From: DATAXI01 sp036266845
GTDB taxonomy: Bacteria > Verrucomicrobiota > Verrucomicrobiia > Chthoniobacterales > Chthoniobacteraceae
DNA length: 19,669 nt
Assembly: GCA_036266845.1 (NCBI GenBank)
Contig: DATAXI010000233.1
Span: forward strand, 1 to 19,669
Reading direction: 5' to 3'
Shown here: positions 6,909 through 13,896 of the stretch, one piece after another
Layout: each line of letters begins with the position of its first letter
Position numbering within the stretch: position 1 is the stretch's first letter
Notes under the pieces: generated by a model
Seen by the model: the letters and a program-made list of their open reading frames with translations, nothing else
Told to the model about the DNA's origin: nothing
The model's database searches: none
Program-made: the position numbers and the translations under genes

Positions 6909-7937
6909 CTACTCCAGGCGGACAACGCCGGAGCCGCTCTCAATGCGGCCGATTTCCCGGGCGCGAATCTTTTTCATAAATGCGGGCGCATCCTTGCTGG
7001 AGACGATGACGGCCATTCCTATCCCCATGTTGAATACCTGGAACATTTCGGATCGCGGCACCTTTCCGGCTTTTTCCAGGAGCTGAAACAGGGCCGGTAT
7101 TTTCCAGGAATCGGTCCGGATGACGGCGTCGCAGTTTTTCGGCAGGATGCGGGGAGGGTTGTCGATAAGGCCGCCGCCGGTGATGTGGGCGAGCCCCTTG
7201 ATTATGCCTTCCGGCGCTGTTGCCAGCAGCGGCTGGTAATTGCGGTGCACTTTCAGCAGCTCATCGCCAAGTGTCCCTTTGATGCCTTCGACGCGCGATT
7301 CCGGCTTCAGCCCGAGCGTCTCGAACAGGATTTTCCGCGCCAGGGAGTAGCCATTGGTGTGCAGCCCGTTGGAATCGAGCCCCAGCACTACGTCGCCGCG
7401 GCGGATGCGGCTGCCATCGATCATTTTCCTGCGATCCACGACGCCGACGATTGTCCCCGCCAGATCGTATTCCCCGCGCTGGTACATCCCGGGCATCTGC
7501 GCCGTCTCTCCGCCGATGAGCGCGCAGCCCGCCTGCTTGCACGCCCTGGTGAAGCCGCGCAGGATCTGGTCAAAGACGGCCGGCTCCAGCCGCTCCGCGC
7601 CAATGTAGTCCAGGAAGAACAGGGGCCGGGCGCCGATGACGGCGATATCGTTGACGCAATGGTTCACCAGGTCCTGGCCCACAGTGTCGTGGCGGCCCGT
7701 TGCGAAGGCGATTTTCAGCTTGGTCCCCACGCCATCGACGCTGGAGACGAGCACCGGATCGCGCATCCCGCGAAAATCGGCCCGGAAAAGCCCGCCGAAG
7801 CCGCCCACCTTGCCCAGCACCTCCGGCCCATGGGTCCCCTTGACCCGGTTGTGGATGCGGCTCTTTACCGCATTGCCCAGGTCCACATCCACGCCGGCCC
7901 GGGCGTATGCCTTCGTGCTTTTCGCCTGCTGTTTCAT
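6909..7937 (-). CDS. purM: Phosphoribosylformylglycinamidine cyclo-ligase (AIR synthetase)
   Basis: PurM closes the imidazole ring of formylglycinamidine ribonucleotide using ATP, giving aminoimidazole ribonucleotide in step five of de novo purine synthesis. The 342 residues match the usual size. The signature SSVDGVGTK (65-73) is the ATP/phosphate-binding element, and GGETAQMPGMY, GLDSNGLHTNGYSLAR and HITGGGLIDN are the other conserved PurM segments in the expected order. The ATG at 7937 overlaps the purF stop codon as ATGA (7934-7937), so translation is coupled to purF. It is followed after 4 bases by the degenerate alpha/beta-hydrolase gene, whose Shine-Dalgarno site lies within the end of purM. 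Confidence 0.97.
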   Translation of the reverse strand: MKQQAKSTKAYARAGVDVDLGNAVKSRIHNRVKGTHGPEVLGKVGGFGGLFRADFRGMRDPVLVSSVDGVGTKLKIAFATGRHDTVGQDLVNHCVNDIAVIGARPLFFLDYIGAERLEPAVFDQILRGFTRACKQAGCALIGGETAQMPGMYQRGEYDLAGTIVGVVDRRKMIDGSRIRRGDVVLGLDSNGLHTNGYSLARKILFETLGLKPESRVEGIKGTLGDELLKVHRNYQPLLATAPEGIIKGLAHITGGGLIDNPPRILPKNCDAVIRTDSWKIPALFQLLEKAGKVPRSEMFQVFNMGIGMAVIVSSKDAPAFMKKIRAREIGRIESGSGVVRLE

Positions 7938-9394
7938 TTCAAAACGCCAAATAACTGCGGGTGCTCATCCTGCTCGGCAATGAGGCCGGTGCGGTTCTGC
8001 CGCCGCTCCATGATGAACTTGTCCAGGTTCGGGTCCACGGGAATCGGGTACTTGCCGTTGAAACAGGCCATGCAGAATTTCGATTCCGGATGCGAAGTGG
8101 CGCGCACCATGGACTCCGTGTCCAGGTAGCCGATGGAATCGGCCTCGAGGTATTCGCGGATTTCATCGATGGAGCACTGGTTGGCCAGCAGATTGCGAGG
8201 GTCGGGAAAATCGATGCCGTAATGGCAGGCGTGCTTGTGGGGCGGGCAGGAGATGCGCATGTGCACCTCTTTGGCTCCGGCCTCGCGGAGGTTTACCACG
8301 CGGGCTTTCGCGGTTGTGCCGCGGACTATGGAGTCATCCACCACCACCACGCGTTTCCCTTCGACCGCTTCCTTGATGAGGTTCAGTTTTACCCGCACAT
8401 TGAAGTCGCGAATCCATTGCGCCGGCTGGAGGAAGGTGCGCCCGATGTAGTGATTGCGCACGAACGCCTGTTTGTAGGGGATGCCCAGCTCCTCGGAGAA
8501 ACCGAGCGCCGCATAAGTCCCTGAATCCGGCACCGGAACGACGAGGTCCGCTTCCACCGGGTGCAGGCGCGCCAGCTCCCGGCCCATGGCCGTGCGCACC
8601 CGGGCCACGTTGATGTTGCCCAGGATGCTGTCCGGACGGGCAAAATAGACATATTCAAAGATGCAAAACGCCTCTTTCTGCTCCGCAAAGGGAAACTCCG
8701 ACCGGATGCCGGTTTCATCGATAATGACCACTTCCCCCGGCTCGACCTCGCGGATGAACTCCGCGTGAATGAGGTCAAAAGCGCAGGTTTCGCTGGAAAG
8801 GATGTAAGCGCCATCCAGCTTTCCGAGCACCAGGGGGCGGAAGCCGAACGGATCGCGCACGCCAATGATCTGCCGTTCGCTCATAATAACGAGCGTGAAG
8901 GCCCCTTCCACCCGCCTCAGCGCGCCGAGTGCGCTGCTGGATTGATTGGGCTGCGCCAGCATGTGGAGGATGATCTCGCTATCCACCGTGGTCTGGAAAA
9001 TCGAGCCGTTCTGCTCGAGCTCGTCGCGCAGGACGGATGCGTTCGTCAGATTGCCGTTGTGGCCGATGGCTAGCTGGCCGCGCCCAGTCTCCCCGATGAG
9101 CGGCTGGGCGTTCTTGATGCTGCTGGAGCCGGTGGTGGAGTAGCGGACATGGCCGATCGCGCGCGTTCCCTTCAGGCCCTCCAGGGCTGTCTCGTTAAAG
9201 ACCTGGCCCACCAGACCCATCGCGACATGGCGCTGGAAGCCGCTGTTCGGGCCGTCCGAGGTGACAATACCCGCGCTTTCCTGCCCGCGATGCTGGAGCG
9301 CGAAGAGCCCGTAATAGGTCAGGTAGGCGGCGTTCGGGTGGCCGAAGACGGCGAAAACGCCGCATTCATGACGAGGTTTATGGGAACTGTTCAA
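7934..9394 (-). CDS. purF: Amidophosphoribosyltransferase
   Basis: PurF makes 5-phosphoribosylamine from PRPP and glutamine, the first committed step of purine synthesis. The catalytic N-terminal Cys is in HECGVF, followed by the class II glutamine amidotransferase domain (LQHRGQESAGI, IGHVRYSTTG, GHNGNL). The C-terminal phosphoribosyltransferase domain has the PRPP loop VVVVDDSIVRGTT. Cysteines in SETCAFD, HACHYG and FCMAC match the positions that hold the [4Fe-4S] cluster in the Bacillus-type enzyme. Only TTG starts are available. TTG at 9394 gives a 10-residue propeptide before the catalytic Cys, close to the 11 residues of B. subtilis PurF. TTG at 9472 would give 36. I prefer 9394, giving 486 residues. 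Neither start has a clear Shine-Dalgarno site. It heads the eight-gene minus-strand operon. Confidence 0.95.
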   Translation of the reverse strand: MNSSHKPRHECGVFAVFGHPNAAYLTYYGLFALQHRGQESAGIVTSDGPNSGFQRHVAMGLVGQVFNETALEGLKGTRAIGHVRYSTTGSSSIKNAQPLIGETGRGQLAIGHNGNLTNASVLRDELEQNGSIFQTTVDSEIILHMLAQPNQSSSALGALRRVEGAFTLVIMSERQIIGVRDPFGFRPLVLGKLDGAYILSSETCAFDLIHAEFIREVEPGEVVIIDETGIRSEFPFAEQKEAFCIFEYVYFARPDSILGNINVARVRTAMGRELARLHPVEADLVVPVPDSGTYAALGFSEELGIPYKQAFVRNHYIGRTFLQPAQWIRDFNVRVKLNLIKEAVEGKRVVVVDDSIVRGTTAKARVVNLREAGAKEVHMRISCPPHKHACHYGIDFPDPRNLLANQCSIDEIREYLEADSIGYLDTESMVRATSHPESKFCMACFNGKYPIPVDPNLDKFIMERRQNRTGLIAEQDEHPQLFGVLK

Positions 9395-9799
9395 GCTGGT
9401 GGCCGGCGGAGGAAAGATTAATCGGCAGTTCCGTGGCTGCTCGCAACTATTTTCCGCACCAACACGGTGCAAAACAGAATATCCGCGGGTTCATCCGCCC
9501 TCTGCATCAATGTGTCACGGTGCTGCATGATTCTTGGGTTCTCTGGGCACGGTTCCCGGGAGCCTGTCCACGATGCTGAAAGCGGCCGCCATTGTCAGCA
9601 TTTTTGTCTGCAATCCTCCGGCTCCGGGGAGCCGATTCCGCCGCATGGCGGGGAGGAGGGGGAAAGCAGGCCTCCGGGGCGCAGCGCTTCGCGGCGCAAC
9701 CCGGTTTTGCGATGCGAACTTTCGGCGCGGTCCGGACGGGACTATCGGCTTCAAAATTTCGCTGGTGCGGCGGCGATATCCGGTGAATTGATTAGGTCG
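9395..9799. other. Divergent purF/sulfatase intergenic region with strong hairpins
   Basis: This 405-bp region separates two divergent genes and should hold both promoters, though I find no convincing -35/-10 pair on either strand. It contains clear inverted repeats. GCACC/GGTGC lies at 9456-9470, in the presumed purF leader. A nested three-stem structure lies at 9615-9656. A GC-rich hairpin at 9674-9704 is followed by TTTT. A 28-codon minus-strand frame (9515-9601) could be a leader peptide but is not supported by more than its own openness. There is no tRNA or recognisable small RNA family. Confidence 0.6.
9615..9708 (+). promoter_or_regulatory. Candidate structured leader or attenuator upstream of the sulfatase
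   Basis: On the plus strand, CCTCC (9615-9619) can pair with GGAGG (9652-9656) and enclose two perfect 5-bp hairpins: GGCTC/GAGCC at 9620-9633 and CCGCC/GGCGG at 9638-9651. Further on, CCGGGGCGC (9674-9682) pairs with GCGC-AA-CCCGG (9694-9704) and is followed by TTTT at 9705-9708, like a weak intrinsic terminator. A second CCTCC (9671-9675) overlaps the base of that terminator stem and could pair with the same GGAGG, giving a mutually exclusive fold. The pairings are visible; a regulatory role is inference, and GC-rich DNA forms such stems by chance. Confidence 0.35.
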
Positions 9800-11932
9800 A
9801 TGCGTCGTACCCTTTGCCTTCTCCTCTTCCTTTTCACAACCGGCAGCCTCCTGGCACAATCGACGCAACCTGCATCGGGCAAGCGCCCGAACGTCCTCTT
9901 CATCCTGTGCGATGACCTGGGCTACGGCGACGTCGGCGTTTTCTTCCAGAACGCGCGCCGGCAGGCAGGCCAGCCCTTCGAGGTGACGCCGCATATCGAT
10001 GCCATGGCGGTGCAGGGCATCCAGTTGCTGGACCACTACAGCGCGGCGCCTGTCTGCGCGCCCGCGCGTGGATCGCTGATGGCCGGGGTGACTCAGGGGC
10101 ATGCCGGAGTGCGGAATAACCAGTTTGACAAGGCGCTGGAGAATAATCACACGCTGGCCACGGTGATGAAGCAGGCCGGCTACGCCACGGCGATTATCGG
10201 CAAGTGGGGAATGCAGGGCACCAATAAATTCCCGGTTGACGAGAACACCCCCGCGCCCGGCCCGGAGCCCTCCACGCCGGCTGCGTGGCCGGCTTATCCC
10301 ACCAAGCGCGGATTCGATTATTTCTTCGGCTACGTCCGCCACGCCGACGGACACGAGCATTACCCAAAGGAGGGAATCGACGGCCGCCCCAAGCAGGTAT
10401 GGGAGAATGACCACGAAGTCTCCGCAGGCCTGGACAAGTGCTACACGACCGATCTGTTTACCGCCCGCGCCAAGCAATGGATCATCGACCAGCACACGGC
10501 CCATCCCGCCCAGCCATTCTTCATGTATCTGGCTTATGACACGCCGCACGCCGTCACGGAGCTGCCGACGATGCCTTTCCCGGCCGGCGCCGGGCTGCAT
10601 GGCGGCATGCAATGGCTCGGCAAGCCGCATGACATGATCAATACCGCCGGAGGCAAGCCCGACGGCTACATGGACCCGCAATTTGCCAACGCCACCTACA
10701 CGGGGCGAATCTTTGGCAAAGCCGGGCTCAAAGATCCCGACATGGGAACCCATCCCTGGCCGCAGATTTGCAAGCGTTACGCCACAGTGGTGAAACGCAT
10801 CGACTACAACGTGGGCGACATCCTGCAATTGCTCAAGGACCTCCATATCGACGGCGATACGCTGGTGATCTTTACGTCCGATAACGGCCCGAGCCCGGAA
10901 TCCTATCTCCCGGAGGAGAATCACCCGAATTTCTTCCACAGCTTCGGTCCGTATGATGGCATCAAGCGCGATTGCTGGGAAGGCGGCGATCACATGGGGG
11001 CAATCGCCCGCTGGCCGGGGGTGATTCCCGCCGGGCAGATCAATCACACGCCCTCCCAGTTCCAGGACTGGATGCCGACGCTTGCCGATGTGGCCGGCGT
11101 GCCCGCGCCCGCCCGTACGGACGGCGTCTCGCTCATCCCCACCCTCACAGGGCGGGGGAAACAGGCGCCCTCCACCATTTATGTGGAATATTACTTCCAG
11201 GGAAGTACGCCCGGCTACCAGGAGTTTCTCCCCGCCCATCGCAACCGGCAGCGCAACCAGATGCAGGTGCTCCGGCTCGGGGATTTTCTCGGCGTCCGTT
11301 ACAACATCAGGAAGCAATCGGACGATTTCGAAATCTACGATATTCCCAAGGACCCGCAGGAATCGACCAACCTGGCCGCGACCATGCCGGCGCTGGATCA
11401 GGAAATGAAGACCGACGTCCTGCAATTGCGCCGTCCGGATGCCTCCGCTCCCCGGCCTTACGATCAGGAACTCGTTCCCGCGGTCCCGGCGGTGAAGACG
11501 GTGTCCGGCGTGGATTGGCGGCGTTACGAAGGCAATTTCCCCTGGGTGCCCAAGGCTGACTTCATGACCCCGTCGGAATCCGGCACCGCGTCCGGTCTTG
11601 CGGTTCCTGAGAAAGAGGGTGCAATGCTCTTTACCGGTTACATCAACGCCCCGGCGGACGGCGCTTACACCTTTTCATTGCGATCCGATACCGGGGCGCT
11701 GCTGCGCATTCACAATGCGACCGTCATCGATGAGGATTTTGGTTACCCCGCCGGCACGGAGCGGGATGGAATGATTCGCCTGTGCGCCGGCCTGCACCCG
11801 TTCCGGCTCTATTACCGGCACGCCGGCCCGTCGGCACCCGCGCTGCGGTTCCAATGGAGCGTCAATGGCGCCGCTCCGTCCGATGTGCCGCTTTACAGGA
11901 CTTTGCCCGGCTTTTCCGTGATCGCGAAGTAG
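9800..11932 (+). CDS. Secreted sulfatase with C-terminal PA14-like domain
   Basis: This formylglycine-dependent sulfatase would remove sulfate esters, probably from polysaccharides, outside the cytoplasm. The 710-residue protein has a signal peptide (MRRTLCLLL.., likely cleavage near LLAQS). The N-terminal metal site is CDDLGYGD (37-44). The sulfatase signature is CAPARGSLMAG with Cys86, the residue converted to formylglycine, and Arg90. GKWGMQG (134-140) follows, where many sulfatases read GKWHLG, and then SDNGPS with metal ligands Asp361/Asn362. After the sulfatase C-terminal subdomain a segment at about 609-700 (MLFTGYINAPADGAYTFSL.. to RFQWSVNG) resembles a PA14 carbohydrate-binding domain. 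The ATG at 9800 is chosen because it opens the signal peptide; the frame is open to 9467 but that part is not protein-like. No maturase is visible here. The 3' end overlaps the convergent 62-codon gene by 40 bases. Confidence 0.9.
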   Translation: MRRTLCLLLFLFTTGSLLAQSTQPASGKRPNVLFILCDDLGYGDVGVFFQNARRQAGQPFEVTPHIDAMAVQGIQLLDHYSAAPVCAPARGSLMAGVTQGHAGVRNNQFDKALENNHTLATVMKQAGYATAIIGKWGMQGTNKFPVDENTPAPGPEPSTPAAWPAYPTKRGFDYFFGYVRHADGHEHYPKEGIDGRPKQVWENDHEVSAGLDKCYTTDLFTARAKQWIIDQHTAHPAQPFFMYLAYDTPHAVTELPTMPFPAGAGLHGGMQWLGKPHDMINTAGGKPDGYMDPQFANATYTGRIFGKAGLKDPDMGTHPWPQICKRYATVVKRIDYNVGDILQLLKDLHIDGDTLVIFTSDNGPSPESYLPEENHPNFFHSFGPYDGIKRDCWEGGDHMGAIARWPGVIPAGQINHTPSQFQDWMPTLADVAGVPAPARTDGVSLIPTLTGRGKQAPSTIYVEYYFQGSTPGYQEFLPAHRNRQRNQMQVLRLGDFLGVRYNIRKQSDDFEIYDIPKDPQESTNLAATMPALDQEMKTDVLQLRRPDASAPRPYDQELVPAVPAVKTVSGVDWRRYEGNFPWVPKADFMTPSESGTASGLAVPEKEGAMLFTGYINAPADGAYTFSLRSDTGALLRIHNATVIDEDFGYPAGTERDGMIRLCAGLHPFRLYYRHAGPSAPALRFQWSVNGAAPSDVPLYRTLPGFSVIAK

Positions 11933-12081
11933 ATCACGTAAAGCCAGCCAAAGATGCCGGCAAGGATGGCCCAGAGGATCGACTGGTTGCGATGCCACGA
12001 GCAGACCACCGCCAGCACCGTCCCGAGCCCGACGCCCGCGTGGATGGCGCTCGATTCTACGAACATGGCCAAGATGCTCAT
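11893..12081 (-). CDS. 62-residue two-helix membrane protein coupled to recN
   Basis: The product starts MSILAMFVES and has two hydrophobic stretches, about residues 13-30 and 35-55, separated by SWHRNQS. It ends with the short polar tail TEKPGKVL. It is therefore probably a helical hairpin in the inner membrane. I do not recognise the family. It is taken as real because its ATG overlaps the recN stop as ATGA (12078-12081), its composition is typical of a membrane protein, and it follows the same strand and transcript as recN. The 3' end is antisense to the last 40 bases of the sulfatase gene. The frame stays open upstream inside recN, but that is a shadow. A link to DNA repair is suggested only by position. 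Confidence 0.6.
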   Translation of the reverse strand: MSILAMFVESSAIHAGVGLGTVLAVVCSWHRNQSILWAILAGIFGWLYVIYFAITEKPGKVL

Positions 12082-13739
12082 GCTGAAGCTTCCAGCAGGG
12101 TGCGCGCATGCGCAAGGGCCGAATCGGTCTTGCCGCCGAGCATCCGGGCGATCTCCTCGATGCGCGCCTTGCCGTTTACCTCCGTGAGCTGGGAAATCGT
12201 GCGGTCGCCGATGTATTGCTTGGCTACCACGTACTGAGCGGCGGCGGCGGCGGCCACCTGCGGCAGGTGGGTGATGCAGAGCACCTGGTGCGCCGCGCCC
12301 AGGCTGCGCATTTTCGCTCCCACGGCGTGCGCGATCTCGCCGCCCACGTTGGCATCGATCTCGTCGAAGACCAGCAGCGGAATCCGATCCTGCGCCGCAA
12401 GCGCGCTCTTCACGGCCAGCATGACGCGCGAGATTTCGCCGCTGGAGGCGATCAGCTTCAGCGGTTTTGCCGGCTCGCCGGGATTTGGCGCAAAGAGAAA
12501 CTCCGCCGCCTCCAGTCCGTGGGCCGAGGGTTTCTCGCCGGCGCGGAGCGTCACGGCAAACTCTGATTTCTTGAATCCGAGGCCGCGCAATTGCGCCTGG
12601 ATATCCGTGGCCAGCTTGGGCGCGGCGGCGGCGCGCTGTTTCGTCAGCTTTGCGCCCAGGGCGGCCAGTTTTTCCCGGGCGGCGGCGATATCCCGGTCCA
12701 GCCGCTCCAGCTCCTCGCCGCGCGACTCGATCTTCCGCAGCCGTTGTGCGGCATCGTGGCCAAACGTAATCACCTGCTCGACGGTCGCGCCGTATTTGCG
12801 TTTCAGTGTCTCGAAAAGCGATACGCGCTCCTCCAGCGCCGCGAGCTGTGCGGGATCGATCTCCAGCGAGTCCAGGTAATGCTGGGTTGATCGCGCGCAT
12901 TCCTCGAGCTCGATGACGGCATTGGCATGTGCCTGGGCAAGGGGACCGGCTGCCGGGTCCAGCCGCTCCAGCTCGCGGAATTGCCGCTGCACCTCCCCCA
13001 GGCCGGAGAGGAGGGAATCGTCCGCCTCCGAGACGCGCTGGAGAATCGCCGTCGAGATTTCGATCAGCCGCCGGCTGTTCGATGCCACCGCGTAACGGGC
13101 AAGCGCGCTCTCTTCCTCGCCGGGCTGGAGCTGCGCGGCCTCGATCTCCGCCACCTGATGCCGCAGCAAATCCACCTCGCGCTCGAGCGAGGCCTCGCTG
13201 GCGGAAAGCTCCGCATGCTCCCCCAGCAGCGCGTGGAGCGCGGCATACTGCGTGGCATAATTCGCCCGCGCCGCGCCGGCGGCCGCGTAGGCGTCCAGGA
13301 GGTCGAGCTGGCTCTCGTTGGAAAGGAGCGACTGGTGATCATGCGGCCCGTGGAGGTCCACCAGCAGGTCGCCGATGTCCTTGAGCACCGCCAGCGTTGT
13401 CGGCGAGCCGTTCGCGAATTGACGGTTGGTCCCCGCCGCCGTGAAAGAGCGCTTGAGGATCAGTTCCCCCTCCTGGCACGGCTCGACGCCGGCCGCCTCC
13501 AGCCGCGCGTTCATCGCCGCCGCATCCTCCATGTGAAAGAGCGCCTCCACCGTGCAGGCGTCCGCGCCGGTGCGGATGAGGGTCTTGTCCGCGCGCTCCC
13601 CCAGCAGCAGCTTTAATGCGCCGATGATGATCGATTTCCCGGAGCCGGTTTCGCCCGTGACCGCGGTAAAGCCGGGTCCAAGCGCCCACTCCAGGTCTTC
13701 CACCAGGGCGAGATTGCGAATGCGAAGGGAGGCGAGCAT
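12078..13739 (-). CDS. recN: DNA repair protein RecN
   Basis: RecN is an SMC-like ATPase that acts in double-strand-break repair and is often SOS-induced. The 553-residue protein has the expected split ABC layout. N-terminal Walker A GETGSGKS is at 29-36, following LRIRNLALVEDL. A long Glu/Ala/Leu-rich coiled-coil region lies at about 150-370. The signature SSGEISRVMLAVKSAL follows, then Walker B LLVFDEIDANVGG, and the late ITHLPQVAAAA His switch. The length matches the family (about 550). The ATG at 13739 has no Shine-Dalgarno site. The promoter should lie within the inverted repeat at 13762-13850; I see no recognisable LexA box. The downstream membrane micro-protein overlaps its stop by 4 bases. 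Confidence 0.95.
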   Translation of the reverse strand: MLASLRIRNLALVEDLEWALGPGFTAVTGETGSGKSIIIGALKLLLGERADKTLIRTGADACTVEALFHMEDAAAMNARLEAAGVEPCQEGELILKRSFTAAGTNRQFANGSPTTLAVLKDIGDLLVDLHGPHDHQSLLSNESQLDLLDAYAAAGAARANYATQYAALHALLGEHAELSASEASLEREVDLLRHQVAEIEAAQLQPGEEESALARYAVASNSRRLIEISTAILQRVSEADDSLLSGLGEVQRQFRELERLDPAAGPLAQAHANAVIELEECARSTQHYLDSLEIDPAQLAALEERVSLFETLKRKYGATVEQVITFGHDAAQRLRKIESRGEELERLDRDIAAAREKLAALGAKLTKQRAAAAPKLATDIQAQLRGLGFKKSEFAVTLRAGEKPSAHGLEAAEFLFAPNPGEPAKPLKLIASSGEISRVMLAVKSALAAQDRIPLLVFDEIDANVGGEIAHAVGAKMRSLGAAHQVLCITHLPQVAAAAAAQYVVAKQYIGDRTISQLTEVNGKARIEEIARMLGGKTDSALAHARTLLEASA

Positions 13740-13761
13740 CAGCGGCGGATTTTTTGAGAGG

Positions 13762-13850
13762 ACTAACAGGATTCACGGAAATTTGAACAGAATCTCGGGA
13801 GAATCCAAATTCCATCCTGTTATTCCTGAAAATCCTATGAATCCTGTCTG
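13762..13850. repeat. Imperfect inverted repeat in the recN/MBL divergent gap
   Basis: The gap is AT-richer than its surroundings and dominated by variants of an acaggattca / aatcctgt word. The ends form a perfect 10-bp inverted repeat: ACAGGATTCA at 13766-13775 and TGAATCCTGT at 13838-13847. Inside, GGAAATTTG (from 13778) faces CAAATTCC (about 13806-13813), and TCTC/GAGA flanks the centre. Similar AATCCTGT-type words occur as dispersed intergenic elements in some environmental genomes, so this may be a genomic interspersed repeat. Only one copy is present in this window. It must also carry, or displace, both divergent promoters. Confidence 0.55.
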
Positions 13851-13896
13851 AAAGCTTGGCTCGATTTTTTCCATATTCCAGAGGCGTCGGCACGGC

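Noticed and set aside
6891..8129. A 412-codon plus-strand frame opposite purM and the 3' end of purF
   Set aside because: Two well-identified minus-strand enzymes occupy this stretch; the frame has no domain features.
9530..9710. Signal recognition particle RNA, tRNA or RNase P RNA in the purF/sulfatase gap
   Set aside because: The hairpins looked RNA-like, but the conserved SRP tip, the tRNA T-arm sequence and the RNase P core motifs are not present.
9467..9799. Extended N-terminus of 111 residues for the sulfatase
   Set aside because: It would place the signal peptide internally; the segment is compositionally odd and lies in the structured intergenic region.
9515..11425. A 636-codon open frame antisense to the sulfatase gene
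   Set aside because: It mirrors the high-GC codon bias of the sulfatase gene, has a low-complexity His/Arg/Gly composition and no recognisable domain. The plus-strand frame has signal peptide, sulfatase motifs and PA14-like tail.
13740..13896. CRISPR-like repeat array
   Set aside because: The repeated aggatt/aatcct words are irregular, inverted and lack constant spacer lengths; there are no cas genes.
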